A stretch of DNA of 64,000 nucleotides from Semisulcospira habei (taxonomy: Eukaryota > Mollusca > Gastropoda > Semisulcospiridae): assembly GCA_036245525.1 (NCBI GenBank), contig BTPG01000007.1, forward strand, positions 120,975,844 to 121,039,843. Direction: 5' to 3'. This document shows positions 19,800 through 29,830 of the stretch, piece after piece. Position numbers and translations under genes: made by a program. Below the pieces are notes generated by a model. It was not told where the DNA came from and did no database searches. It saw nothing but the letters and a program-made list of their open reading frames with translations. Position 1 is the stretch's first letter; each line of letters begins with the position of its first letter.

Positions 19800-19962
19800 C
19801 TGTGCAAGTGCAGGGAGAAAATGTTCATAATTATGCTATAATGTTTTTATGTCTTGTTTGTACTATTTGTTATAAATGTACCACAACCGAATTTCTCTTT
19901 TCGAGATAATAAAGTACTCTTATTCTTATTCTTCTTATTCTTATTCTTATAATCTCATGGAT
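19800..19962 (+). mobile_element. LINE 3' end with (TTATTC)n tail
   Basis: CGAGATAATAAAGTACTCTT followed by TTATTC repeats, a typical CR1-like 3' end with a short-repeat tail. ACTATTTGTTATAAATGTACC precedes it. Only untranslated sequence is present. Confidence 0.55.
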
Positions 19963-20000
19963 ACTCTCTGATACTTTATTTCTGAAAATGCAATAAAAAC

Positions 20001-20189
20001 ATTCAATTCTACCCCAGGACCGAAATCCCCAAATTTTGAAGTTGCCCTCTGAAGGATAGTATTACAATTTTAGAGACAGATCGAGCATGATAATTCAAAG
20101 GTGGTGCCAGAAGCTATTCTGGCACCACCCTTGAACTATCATGCTCGATCCATGTCTTGCTCTGGTGTGTCGGGGCTGTATGAGTTAAA
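20001..20189. mobile_element. Family B element, copy 7 (centre deleted)
   Basis: Left flank ATTCTACCCCAGGACCGAAA is uninterrupted here, giving the ancestral form of the 5.5 kb copy. The core 20080-20150 lacks part of the left arm centre (GTGGTGCCAGAAGCTATTC), so the stem is 25-30 nt. Confidence 0.88.
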
Positions 20190-20433
20190 TAGTAATATTA
20201 CAGCTTTCGGTATTAGGTTGATTTGGCTAGACGCTGACACGCAGGTCCAACTGATTTTGATTACAGTCCTGTCGTGTGTTGATTAACACTAAATCCTGCC
20301 TAGTTCACCATCAAACAGTGCAGAGTTTCACGTCCACGTTATTAGTTAGACCCATCACGGTACAAAGGGACGTAGCAGGGTCACTCAGTTCTGACGGTAG
20401 TTGTAGGATACCCCTTACCAGCCCAATCCACCC

Positions 20434-20501
20434 GCAAGAAGCACATAGATTCTCATGAGCCCCAGGGAATGCAGGGGCTCATGAGACTCTATACCTCTTG
20501 C
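20434..20501. repeat. Family A hairpin, copy 16
   Basis: Left GCAAGAAGCACATAGATTCT has a 1-2 bp insertion; right CATGAGACTCTATACCTCTTGC. The right arm is followed by CTGCAGACA. Confidence 0.85.
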
Positions 20502-20651
20502 CTGCAGACACTGGCTTCATCCTCTTCTCAGACCAAGGTGCAAATGTGCTCAGGTCTCACGACTTTTTAATTAGGCTTACACAATGCACCACAGTCACTG
20601 AGTTCTCTCGTTAGTTGTGAGAAGACCCTGAGAGTCCATCGAACCCAAACT

Positions 20652-20717
20652 GCAAAAGGCATAGATTCTCATGAGGCCCTGCATTCGCAGGGCCTCATGA
20701 GAATCTATGTCTTTTGC
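20652..20717. repeat. Family A hairpin, copy 17
   Basis: Arms GCAAAAGGCATAGATTCTCA / TGAGAATCTATGTCTTTTGC with perfect GC stem GGCCCTGC / GCAGGGCC and loop ATTC. The CTTTTGC / GCAAAAG change is shared by both arms. Confidence 0.92.
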
Positions 20718-21245
20718 CGGGCTTAGTTGAATCTATGCTTTGTGCTGACCCAGATCTGTGCCATCACTGACGGAGCTCCTCAGTCAAATCTGCACTCTCT
20801 CTCTCTCTCTCCGTGGGCACCGTTTTCTCATTAGATGTGGGTAGACCCTTAGGCATGTTGACGGGATGTGCAAGAAGGAAGCATGTCGTGACAGATATAC
20901 GGTGATCATTTGTCATACCTTTTCATCTCTGAAGCCAAAATGTCCCACCAGGCGTACTACATAATCTTTCACTTGAGGACTGATCCAGTTGCTGAAGGTG
21001 GATCGTCAGTGATAGCGCAAGAGGGCTGTGGTGCAATGTGATGCAATATGATGCAAGGCGAGGCAGCAAGCTTATCTGACATTATCCTTCAGCTGCAAAG
21101 GTCGGTCTCATGTTCTACGGTTGACGCTTGATGAGAAAGAGCCACAACGCATGAGCTACATGGACGAACCTCATTATGGCAGGACCACCATCGAAGATGC
21201 GTCCTAACCCCGTCACTACTGAGCAAAAGACGTGAACATGACCCA
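20718..21245. other. No recognisable feature
   Basis: Unique-looking, slightly GC-richer than average, with a short CT run at 20794-20810. No gene found. Confidence 0.4.
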
Positions 21246-21248
21246 GCT

Positions 21249-21314
21249 GCAAGAGACATAGATCCTCATAAGCCCCCGCGACTGCGGGTGCTCATGAGGA
21301 TGTATGCCTCTTGC
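21249..21314. repeat. Family A hairpin, copy 18
   Basis: Left GCAAGAGACATAGATCCTCA, right TGAGGATGTATGCCTCTTGC; loop GACT as in the identical pair at 48.5 and 51.1 kb. A few mismatches (CATAAGC, GGGTGC). Confidence 0.9.
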
Positions 21315-21426
21315 TGAGACCAATGTGCATAAATGTTTCCTGGACGGTGTTGGCTTTTGGTTGTTGAATGATCCAAGATTTCAGAAACAAAAATGTACGT
21401 ACAGTGGCCGGGACTGTTAAGACAAA

Positions 21427-21466
21427 TGTGTGCTGGTCTGTGATTTTGAGTCTTACGGCTTAAAGC
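21427..21466. repeat. Family C half copy
   Basis: TGTGTGCTGGTCTGTGATTT then TGAGTCTTACGGC is a left arm only. It runs into a family L-like piece (CCGAAAAGCGATATTTTCAA) at 21478, so a junction lies between them. Confidence 0.7.
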
Positions 21467-21477
21467 CATTTTTTTCT

Positions 21478-21530
21478 TCCGAAAAGCGATATTTTCAATG
21501 TAACAGAATGAAGATAATTATGTCTGTTTG
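21478..21530. repeat. Family L half copy
   Basis: GAAAAGCGATATTTTCAATG then TAACAGAATGAAGATAA resembles the left arm and centre of family L with the right arm decayed. Confidence 0.5.
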
Positions 21531-21792
21531 TAAAAATGGATTTCGCGTCTTTTGCATTCATAGGGCAGATGTGTGCGTTGCACTGCAAAGACTAGCGCAC
21601 ATAAAGTTTACTGTTCAGTTTTAATTCTCTAATACTGCAAGGGATTCAGTCATTCCATCCACTTAGCAACATCAACCAAACATCTTCATATATAAAAAAC
21701 ACCACCACCACCACCACCAACGACAAAAAAATGAGGGGGATGCTCCCAGCCACTGGAAAACATAGATGAACCGCCCATCTCTCTTCTTTGCA

Positions 21793-21795
<3 letters not shown>

Positions 21796-21837
<42 letters not shown>
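21796..21837 (+). repeat. Poly-A tract
   Basis: About 40 A residues after GCAGGTA. Could be a retroposed tail, but no source sequence is recognised upstream. Confidence 0.9.
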
Positions 21838-21838
<1 letters not shown>

Positions 21839-21898
21839 CACACAAAAAACTCACTTGTGCCAACATCACTAATCTACCCTGGCGCCGCAACTAATGTC

Positions 21899-22117
21899 TC
21901 AGCTCGGGTAGGTATCCACCCAGCGCTGTCGCACCCGCTGGCGTGTTAAAAGGAATTCCGGGTCGAATTCTGCATCCCTCATTGCAACAACTTCCGGCGT
22001 CGGCGCTATGTAAGCTGGGTAATCCTCAAACCAACATGGAGCGACGCCGCTCTGTATGGAGTCTGTATACATACACCAGTCGGATTCTGTAGCGAAAGTT
22101 CTTTTTGCAAGTGGCAT
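21899..22117 (-). CDS. Hypothetical 72-residue open frame, unrecognised
   Basis: The translation has a mixed, protein-like composition (WCMYTDS, APCWFEDYPAY, WVDTYPS) rather than the low complexity of neighbouring frames. It starts inside the left arm of the family A hairpin at 22107 and reads leftward. No domain is recognised. It could be a fragment of a lost gene or chance; no splice structure or promoter supports it. Confidence 0.2.
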   Translation of the reverse strand: MPLAKRTFATESDWCMYTDSIQSGVAPCWFEDYPAYIAPTPEVVAMRDAEFDPEFLLTRQRVRQRWVDTYPS

Positions 22118-22174
22118 AGATTCTCATAAGCCCCAGCTTTACAGCGGGCGCTCATGGGAATCTGTGCCTTTTGC
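22107..22174. repeat. Family A hairpin, copy 19
   Basis: Left GCAAGTGGCATAGATTCTCA, right TGGGAATCTGTGCCTTTTGC, centre CCAGCTTTACAGCGG imperfect. Confidence 0.85.
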
Positions 22175-22229
22175 AAAAGGACGTTTTGCGGATACTCTTA
22201 TGCTGTAAGTCAGGGTACTTCAGAAGTTT

Positions 22230-23035
22230 CTGTAGCAGGTTTAAAGAAACAAATAAAATGAAGAAGAGCATGGGGAACGAAAATGGCAGTAAGGAATACA
22301 CATATAGTGATGAGCAATACAACAATAATAGCAAGAAAAGCACAAGAACAACAGTAAGACACGAGGAAAACGAGGACAAGAGCACATTCACGGACAAGAA
22401 CAAGAACGATCACACGATTAAGGAAAAAAAATCAAAGACAAAAGGACGAAGAAGAGGAACGTGGACCGGAACCAGGACAAAATGACACCAAGAACAAAGC
22501 ACGAAAGATAACAAATACACCAACCAGAACGCGAACACGAGCACGAACAAGGACAGGAACAAGATGAAGCACGAGACAGTGAAGATCATGAACAAGAACA
22601 CAAGCAAGAACTCGAACAAGAACATGGACAAGGACGAGACCAAGAGCAAGAACAAGGACAAGACCAAGAACAAGAGCAAGAGGAAGAGCAAGAACAAGAA
22701 CAGAAACAAGAACAAGAAAACCAAATGGAACAAGGTCTATTTTAAACACAAGAACAAGAACAAGGACACGGACAAGACCAAGAACAAGAAGAACAGAAAC
22801 AAGGACAAGACAACCAAATGGAACAAGGTCAACTATAAACACAAGAACAAGAACAGAAACAAGAGCAACAACACGAATTAGAACATGAACAATAAGGACA
22901 ACTATAATACGAACCACAAGAACAGGGACAATAATAAGACCAAGAACAAAATCAAGAACAGCAACAGAGACAAATGCAATCAACAAGGACAAGACCGATT
23001 TGCACAAGAACAAAACACATAACAAGAATAAAAGC
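22230..23035 (+). repeat. Degenerate AAGAAC-type hexamer satellite
   Basis: Strongly purine-rich plus strand built from AACAAG, GACAAG and AGCAAG words with period near 6. Most regular from 22530 to 22870. Two larger blocks repeat inside it: ACCAAATGGAACAAGGTC near 22720 and 22810. Long lysine/asparagine-rich (plus) and valine/leucine-rich (minus) open frames follow from the composition and should not be read as genes. Confidence 0.85.
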
Positions 23036-23404
23036 AAATCGTTTTTACAGGATTCTCATTGCTCCCACAGCATCCTAAGGCAGAAGCACCCCTGTTTCAG
23101 CGTGCCAGCCTGCACCTCAAGTTAGTTTTAATCTAACTAATCCCAAAGCCAATAATACGTGCTCGGGCCTCGGCCCAGTGTGTACCATTGAAAATACGAC
23201 CGTTCCGCTTTCAGGGCCAGTTGTGGGGCTATGACAACTCAAGGATATTGCCTGGTCAGCTTGGCGCCATCCTTGACGTGCCACTTCAGATCTGGTTATG
23301 CAACATGTACGTAAAAATAATAATCAGCTGATTAAAAAATGAGTCCAGTGTCTGTGTCTTGAAGTGAAAGTGCACTATCTGCAAGAACACGCAAAAGGGG
23401 CTGA

Positions 23405-23500
23405 GGGTGGAGAGTGGGGGTTGGGGTGGGTGGGTGGGGGAGGGGGAGGGGATCAATGGGGGTGGGGTGGGTGTGGGGTGCAGAGATGGGGCGGGGAGGT
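23405..23500 (+). repeat. G-rich low-complexity stretch
   Basis: GGGTGGG-type repeats just before the long GT tract. Could form G-quadruplexes, since it has more than four GGG runs in a row. Confidence 0.8.
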
Positions 23501-23633
23501 GTGTTTTTGTGTTTGGATGGGCGGTATGTTGTCTTTGTGTGTTTGTGTAAGGGTGATATGTTGTGTGTGCGCGTGTGTATGTATGTGTACGTGTGTGTTT
23601 GTGTGACTGTGTGTGTGATTGAATAGCAAGATG

Positions 23634-23799
<166 letters not shown>

Positions 23800-24048
23800 G
23801 GTGGTTAGGTCTGTCTGCGTATGTCAAGCGGCGGTCTGAGTACGTGTGTGTGCATGTGCGCGCGCATTGCTTGTGCATGCAGTCGTCATGGGCCTGTGTG
23901 TGTAAGGGAGGAGACATGACATAGCTAAGGGTGGCTGGGGGTGGCTGGCGCCCCTCAGTTTAATACGGACCAAGAGAAATTATTAGCTGCCCTTTGATTC
24001 GCAGACGCCACTGTCTGCTTTTAAGCCAGCGTCGGCGCCCTACTGCTT

Positions 24049-24250
24049 AATCCCTTCACTGTTTGAACACAACGACAAACACCGCCAAGTGCAGGAGGCA
24101 TAGATCCTCATGAGCCCCTGCATTCGCGGGGCTCATGAGGATCTATGCCTCTTGCTGGAGAATTCAAATCCGTAGACCTAAAGCCGATGGGATTATCAAG
24201 CAGAGGGCTCAGATACATCCTTGCAGGCGTCGGCGCCACAGTGTTAAATG
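24049..24250. mobile_element. Element with family A hairpin, copy 20
   Basis: TTAATCCCTTCACTGTTTGA on the left fits the TTAA-type termini. The hairpin 24091-24155 has arms GCAGGAGGCATAGATCCTCA / TGAGGATCTATGCCTCTTGC and loop ATTC. The right boundary (CACAGTGTTAAATG near 24237) is tentative. Confidence 0.75.
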
Positions 24251-24443
24251 CGGGACGGATCAAGCGAAAGTGTGTTTTACAATTTGTTTCCACTGACTCG
24301 GGTGTAAAGTCAACAGGCCGCGACATGCTGGCTACCTGTAAAACACCAACATATTGGGTTGACGGTACAGGGAAGGGTGGGGAGAGGGGATTGTGACATG
24401 TTATAGAGAGGGAGGGAGGGAGGGAGGGAAGGGCCTTAAAGAT

Positions 24444-24776
<333 letters not shown>

Positions 24777-24868
<92 letters not shown>
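24777..24868 (+). repeat. (GA)n microsatellite between two LINE tails
   Basis: About 45 GA units separating the L1 tail from an L2-like tail. Confidence 0.97.
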
Positions 24869-24871
<3 letters not shown>

Positions 24872-24935
24872 AATGAATCAATGAGAAATTATATTTTTTA
24901 AAGGTAAAGGCATTAACACGGTATACAGAGAATTC
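24869..24935 (-). mobile_element. LINE family L2 3' end fragment
   Basis: TTAATGAATCAATGAGAAAT and AAAGGCATTAACACGG match the start of 63492 (GAATCAATGAATCAATGAAT, GAAGATATTAACACAG). The order GA, L1, GA, L2 is the same as at 61-64 kb. Confidence 0.6.
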
Positions 24936-24939
24936 GTTA

Positions 24940-25360
24940 TCTTTTAGCGGACCACAGCAAAATCCAGATGCACGCGATCGTTCTCTTTCTAAAGTTTAAA
25001 CCAACTATAAAATATGTTGTTTTTTATGACGACACTTTAATTCTTTCCCTCAACGCTGACAATTCCGGAAATCTGCATTCTTTTCTAGCACGTTGGCGGT
25101 CGGTAGCGCTAACGAAGGGTTAATATATAGTGTCATACCATGTCTACAATAGACCTATATGTAGTCGAACTATAAGAATGGCGGATGCAACACAAGCAAG
25201 ATACAACAGCGGGTTTTCAATTGACTCCATCACACACTATTTGTCTATTACATAGCTTATAAAATAATTCAGATTTTTTGGACCGGCAAGTTGTATTCTT
25301 TTGCACTGTCTTTTATTTGATGTTCAGTGTAATATTAGTAGATGTGCATTCTGAAACAAT
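24940..25360. other. No gene; family D right-end remnant near 25090-25121
   Basis: GGTCGGTAGCGCTAACGAAGGGTTAA is a family D right terminus without a left arm. The rest is AT-rich and unassigned. Confidence 0.45.
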
Positions 25361-25364
25361 CATG

Positions 25365-25434
25365 TTATTTGGTATCTTTGTTGAGCTCCAGACGGAAATT
25401 GTAGATTAGCAAATTAATAAGGTGAGCAGTTGGC
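25365..25434 (+). repeat. 70-bp direct repeat, copy 1
   Basis: ATTTGGTATCTTTGTTGAGC to AATAAGGTGAGCAGTTGG. A near-identical copy is at 26090-26157, about 725 bp downstream. Confidence 0.9.
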
Positions 25435-25591
25435 ACCGGAATTAAAGGAGATACGTCCACCCGTGTTTCCACCACATATGGCCGTCTTCCCACGACGCCT
25501 TGTGTGCGCATCATTCACCCCTAATACCCAGATAAAGTACTCGAGTCCGTGTCTTGTCCTCACAGAGACCTACAGCCAGACAGCACAGTCC

Positions 25592-25659
25592 GCAAGAGGC
25601 ATAGATTCCCATGAGCCCCTGCCAGTCGCAGGTGCTCATGAGAATCTATGCCTCTTGCA
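25592..25659. repeat. Family A hairpin, copy 21
   Basis: Left CGCAAGAGGCATAGATTCCC, right TGAGAATCTATGCCTCTTGC. Right stem reads GCAGGTGC, one mismatch. Confidence 0.9.
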
Positions 25660-25849
25660 GAAATCAGTCTCATTTGCATCCTCAAATTGAGGGAGGGTAC
25701 AAGGTTATCCCTGTCACTGTCAATGCGACCTCACATAGCCCCCGCGCGTGCAGGTTTGTTTAGATTCATCATGTCCTCTTGTTCTCTGAAGATCTGAGAG
25801 GGAGACACACGTTCTGATGAAGACTGAGCTCGGTGCCCCCGTAGCAAAA

Positions 25850-25928
25850 GGTCTTCGGGCCCAGGACGGCCGTAGTCGGCCCGCGCACATACGTGCGCGG
25901 GCCCACTGCGGCCGTCGTGGGCCCCATG
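25850..25928. repeat. Family G GC-rich hairpin, copy 2
   Basis: GGGCCCAGGACGGCCGTAGT with ACTGCGGCCGTCGTGGGCCC; inner arms CCCGCGCAC / GTGCGCGGG around ATAC. Preceded by AAAGGTCTTC, like the AGGTCCTC before copy 1. Confidence 0.85.
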
Positions 25929-26089
25929 ACCAGTTTCTTACTGGGTGGGGGACTACGGATAGGGGTGGAGTGGGCAGGAGACAGAGAGATTTTTTACTAA
26001 TTTTATTTTTATTTTACTTTATTTTCCAAGGAAAGAGGTTTTAGGCGCGCAGGCCCATCATTACAAACCTGTCCTTTCTATAACTAACG

Positions 26090-26153
26090 TTATATGGTAT
26101 CTTTGTTGAACACCAGACGGAAATTGTAGATTAGCAAATTAATAAGGTGAGCA

Positions 26154-26157
<4 letters not shown>
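26090..26157 (+). repeat. 70-bp direct repeat, copy 2
   Basis: Same sequence as 25365-25434 with small differences (TATATGG, GAACACC). It runs straight into the (GA)n tract at its AGCAGTTGG end. Confidence 0.9.

Positions 26158-26219
<62 letters not shown>
26157..26219 (+). repeat. (GA)n microsatellite
   Basis: About 31 GA units with no LINE tail recognisable on the right (TGTTATTGAGTTATTTTG follows). Confidence 0.97.
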
Positions 26220-26221
<2 letters not shown>

Positions 26222-26424
26222 TTATTGAGTTATTTTGTTTAAAAATGTCTAGAGATCATTTAGTTGTGCTTCAATATATTGCCGCGCGCCGTTTCGCGGC
26301 CGAGGACAATGTATTTTGTATATTGTCTGAGTGTTAGCAAATGATGTAAGCAGACTGAGAGCGTCTAACAACGACTGAGCTTGATTTTCTTCAAGAGAAA
26401 AGACTGAAAAGACAATAAAATAAA

Positions 26425-26683
26425 ATGAAAATGGAACAAAAGAAAAGAAAAGAAAAGCAAAGCAAAGAAAGGCAAGAAAACAAAAGAAAAGAAAAGAAAA
26501 GAAAACGAAAAGAAAAGAAAAGAAAAGAAAAGAAAACGAAAAGAAAACAAAAACAAAACAAAATAAAACAAAACAAAACAAAACAAAACAAAACAAAACA
26601 AAACAAAACAAAACAAAACAAAACAAAACAAAACAAAACAAAACAAAACAAAACAAAACAAAACAAAACAAAACAAAACAAAA
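26425..26683 (+). repeat. (AAAAG)n and (AAAAC)n pentamer tracts
   Basis: AAAAG repeats to about 26540, then about 26 units of AAAAC (26550-26680). The minus-strand FCFVL-type frames are artefacts. Confidence 0.97.
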
Positions 26684-26801
26684 GTAACATAACATGATAA
26701 ATGTCAAAATCAATATTCCAAATATATATTTCCCTCGTCTAGCATCGAAGTTGCGTTACAATATTCTTGATGTACTTAATGTTTCGCCTAACGATATCAG
26801 C

Positions 26802-26873
26802 TCCTCGGTAGTATAGTGGTAAGTATTCCCGCCTGTCACGCGGGCGACCGGGGTTCGATTCCCCGCCGGGGAG
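26802..26873 (+). tRNA. tRNA-Asp (GTC)
   Basis: A 72-nt cloverleaf. The acceptor stem is TCCTCGG with CCGGGGA (one G-U), discriminator G. The D arm (TAGTATAGTGGT) contains the A-box TAGTATAGTGG. The anticodon arm is CCCGCCTGTCACGCGGG with anticodon GTC. The T arm is CCGGGGTTCGATTCCCCG, which holds the B-box. No intron and no encoded CCA. A T-run of 12 begins 2 nt downstream, a normal RNA polymerase III terminator. All features needed for function are present; expression cannot be judged from sequence. Confidence 0.97.
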
Positions 26874-26874
26874 A

Positions 26875-26888
26875 TTTTTTTTTTTTCT
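26875..26888 (+). terminator. RNA polymerase III T-run terminator
   Basis: An uninterrupted T run immediately after the tRNA-Asp 3' end. Confidence 0.85.
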
Positions 26889-27115
26889 CCTTCTCAAATC
26901 CTAATCCGATTTGAGCATACACTTTCTGGTCAGTTGTTTTTCTGCATTATTATTTTACATTTGCTGGTTTGCTTGTTTATTTCAATGCGTGTCCATTTTT
27001 CTTCTTAGATTGTCTACGTTTTTTAATTATTTACGTCTTGTATTTTATTCGGTTTTTGTTTATTTGTTTGTTTATTTCTGTCTGGGTCGTTTGTCTTGTT
27101 GCTTGATTAAAATGT

Positions 27116-27302
27116 TTAACCTATTCAGCCCTGACGCACTACTGCTGGAGATGGGTCGACCATGATAATTCAAAGGTAGTGCCAGACTGATTAGCTTGGC
27201 CCCTTGAATTATCATTGTCGATCCATCTCATGCAATTGGTGCATAGTCATTAGATGAAGCCTCCAAAATTTAGGAAATACGGTCGTCGGGCTGAATGGGT
27301 TA
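27116..27302. mobile_element. Family B element, copy 9 (centre deleted)
   Basis: TTAACCTATTCAGCCCTGAC to GGGCTGAATGGGTTAA. Core 27154-27224 lost the right GGCGCCAAGC part, leaving GATTAGCTTGGCCCCTTGAA. Termini are intact and complementary. Confidence 0.88.
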
Positions 27303-27334
27303 AACGGTATTCCAAAATACGTGTACACGTAGAA

Positions 27335-27740
27335 TCTAGTAAGTCAGCTTCGCTTATAACACGTTAGGATAACACAAACGTCGGATAACACGAACACTTT
27401 TTCGCAGGTCCCGACAAGACTTTTTCCATTTAACCCATATCATACTGAGGCTAAAAGCTTCAAATTTGAACACTGCCATAATTATGCAAGCTACATTATA
27501 GTACTTACAGATAAGATATGGACCAATGGCTTTAGTTCAAGGCTGGTGCCAGAATAGCTTGGCGCCTAGAGGCGCCAAGCTATTCTGGCACTACCCTTGA
27601 ACTATGTTAGTCAAACTTATTTCACACACTGGTGTATTCCGAATGATAAGGGTTAAACTACTTTGCTTCAGACAACCTTTGGATATAACGTCAAGCAAAA
27701 GCCGGATGACCTGGCCAATTGTTATATCCGACGATGGCGG
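27335..27740. repeat. Family M copy split by a family B element
   Basis: The left part (27335-27432) has AGCTTCGCTTATAACACG and GGTCCCGACAAGAC. The right part (27656-27740) has TTGGATATAACGTCAAGC and AATTGTTATATCCGACGA. Between them lies a complete TTAA-bounded family B element. Confidence 0.65.
27431..27657. mobile_element. Family B element, copy 10 (B3 subtype) in a family M copy
   Basis: TTAACCCATATCATACTGAG to CCGAATGATAAGGGTTAA. Core arms TTTAGTTCAAGG, GGTGCCAGAATAGCTTGGCG around loop TAGA. Subtype mark: TTTAGTTC instead of TGATAGTTC. Confidence 0.9.
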
Positions 27741-27820
27741 CAGTTTTCTATCAGTACACTCCATGATTGAAAACCAAACATAGAGCAAGCAGCTGACTAG
27801 TGTTATTGTTTGCAACTGTT

Positions 27821-28092
27821 AACCCGTTACATTCTGAGGCTGAATTTGTCAAATTTGCTTATTGTCCTATAAAGGCTACGTTACCGATTAGGCGATAGAT
27901 CAATCATTTCACACGCTTGGCAGTCACCTTTTTGGTCTGAATTGTTTATTTTTTGATAGATCAACCGTTTTAGTTCAAGGGTGGTGCCAGAATAGCTTGG
28001 CGCCTCAGGCGCCAAGCTATTTTGGCACCACTCTTGAACTGCCAGGCAAAGGTATTTCAAGCGATGGGTGTATCAGGATGAAAAGGGTTAAT
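27821..28092. mobile_element. Family B element, copy 11 (B3 subtype)
   Basis: TTAACCCGTTACATTCTGAG to GGATGAAAAGGGTTAA. Core 27957-28050, loop TCA. An internal duplication of GGCGATAGATCAA-like sequence precedes the core (27890 and 27955). Confidence 0.88.
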
Positions 28093-28099
28093 GTAGGTT

Positions 28100-28180
28100 T
28101 AACAGATTTCGCATAGCACAACAAGAAATGTTTGATTCCTGACGATTTGTTATGTCCAAAGTGTACTGCGTAGATGGTCT
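28100..28180. repeat. Family M fragment
   Basis: TTAACAGATTTCGCATAGCA and TGTTATGTCCAAAGTGTACT match family M right-part words. It directly follows the family B element at 27.8-28.1 kb. Confidence 0.45.
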
Positions 28181-28374
28181 GTACTTTTTGTTGTTGTTGG
28201 TACTGTACAAATCACATCAAAAGTTCTCAAACTGTACAGTTTGCAACCACTTCTCTGGGAAAAAAACAACAACTAACAACAACTTGTAAGTGCAGCAAAA
28301 GAATAGGAACCCAGTAAACAAATGTCCGACTTTGGCCCGACAGTCTTTGCTCACCGGGAAAATACAAATAAATC

Positions 28375-28443
28375 TCCGGCACTCGCACAGAAAGTTCTCC
28401 GGCACTCGCAAAGAAAGTTCTCCGGCAATCGCAAAGAAAGTTC
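28375..28443 (+). repeat. 23-bp triplicate
   Basis: CTCCGGCACTCGCAAAGAAA plus GTT in three tandem copies with single-base differences. Confidence 0.93.
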
Positions 28444-28554
28444 TCAACATTAACAGGAAACCTGCTGAGTGAAAACGAGTATAACAAATATTTTGCAGAA
28501 AGGGACTCACTCATCAGTTTGATAACGTATATTGGGGGTGATACTGAGTCTTCA

Positions 28555-28620
28555 TCAAGAGGAATAGATTCCCGCGAGCCCCTTGCAGTCTGCAGAGGCT
28601 CATGAGAATCCATGCCTTTA
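28555..28620. repeat. Family A hairpin, copy 22
   Basis: Left TCAAGAGGAATAGATTCCCG, right CATGAGAATCCATGCCTTTA; several mismatches but full length. Confidence 0.8.
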
Positions 28621-28786
28621 GTAGACAGAATGTTCTGGGCAATGGACTGCAGTAGTGAAAGACAGTAGCGTCAAATTGTGTTTGAACAGTAGGACAGTTT
28701 TCAGGCGGTCGTGTCATTTACAGAACATTGTCTCCACGTGACTCTGCTACAGATGTCGGTATTCCTGAAGCAAAGAGCACATACGT

Positions 28787-28854
28787 GCAAGTTGGGACAG
28801 ATCCTCATGAGTCCCCGCTGAAAGCGGGGGCTCATGAGGATCTATCCCTCCTGC
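28787..28854. repeat. Family A hairpin, copy 23
   Basis: Left ends GCAAGTTGGGACAGATCCTC; the right GAGGATCTATCCCTCCTGC. GC stem CCCCGCT / AGCGGGG perfect, loop GAA. Confidence 0.88.
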
Positions 28855-29216
28855 TCGTCTCATTCTCATCTGTCGTTCTTTATCGGAAGCAGTCACCAAG
28901 GATTCAAATTTACGACGGTGGAAGCAAAAAGTTGGATTCTCTGGACTTTTCAGGCGATTGTTAGAGCAAAAAGCTGGATCTTTGAGCCACTCAATCTGTT
29001 CTTTAGAAATTAGACGCTCGGAAGAGAGTCCGGAAAGAAAATATCACCGCGACAAGATCAGCGTAAAAGCGCACACCATTGTCGACGATGCGACACACCT
29101 GGCTAGAAAATCTAAGACACCAGAGAACATCAATCCTGAACCATTGTTGTAGGACGGTATCTCTGTGTAGTAAAGTATGTTGCTTTTCTGTGTGGTGAAG
29201 GTAGATGCATGCGTGT

Positions 29217-29290
29217 GTGTTGTGGGGGTGGTGGTGGTGGTGGTGGTGGTGGTGGGGTGGGGGTGGGGGGTAGGGGGGGGGGGGTTGTGG
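29217..29290 (+). repeat. (GGT)n and G-rich tract
   Basis: Eight or more GGT units then a GGGG-rich run; potential quadruplex former. Confidence 0.9.
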
Positions 29291-29345
29291 AAAGAGGAGG
29301 GGTGAATGATGAGGGTGGTTGTGAGGAAAAAGTAGGCGCGCGCGA

Positions 29346-29355
29346 GTGTGTGTGT

Positions 29356-29442
<87 letters not shown>

Positions 29443-29453
29443 TGTGTGTGTGT
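29346..29453 (+). repeat. (GT)n microsatellite
   Basis: About 50 GT units, followed by a short (CT)n run at 29454-29473. Confidence 0.97.
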
Positions 29454-29775
29454 CCCTCTCTCTCTCTCTCTCTTTCAATCTAACAGATCCAAACAGCTCA
29501 CTATAAAGATAATTTGCTCAGCACTCAATGGGCAGGAAGAATGATCGTGATAGCTTTAAGGTAGTGCGTGGCACCTGGGAATCTGACAAAAAGAGTTTCT
29601 TGATTGTTTACTGAGTGTTGCTGAGGAAAAAAAAAACCCTTTTAATCTTGTGTATTTTAACTTTATTTTCTGATCTATAGGGGAGGAGGACTGGGCGAGA
29701 GGTCAGGGGAGGGGGGAGGAAGGGGGGAGGGGGAGGGAGGGAGGTGGGGGGGGGGGGGTAGCGGTGCCCAGTAAG

Positions 29776-29810
29776 TAAAGGTCCTCGGACTACTGCGGCC
29801 GACATCGACC
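29776..29810. repeat. Family G left-arm remnant
   Basis: AAAGGTCCTCGGACTACTGC then GGCCGACATC matches the leader and left arm of family G; no right arm. Confidence 0.5.
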
Positions 29811-29830
29811 AGAGGTGCTTTGTTTACTAG

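Noticed and set aside
22410..23037. Long hydrophobic V/L-rich frame on the minus strand, like a membrane protein
   Set aside because: It is the complement of a purine-rich hexamer satellite, with no start context, and composition explains it fully.
23225..23290. Possible family B copy (ACAACTCAAGGATATTGCCTGG, AGCTTGGCGCC)
   Set aside because: Only short words match; no arm partner and no TTAA ends, so it was not listed as a feature.
26249..26713. FCFVLFCFVL-type frame, minus strand
   Set aside because: Product of the (AAAAC)n repeat.
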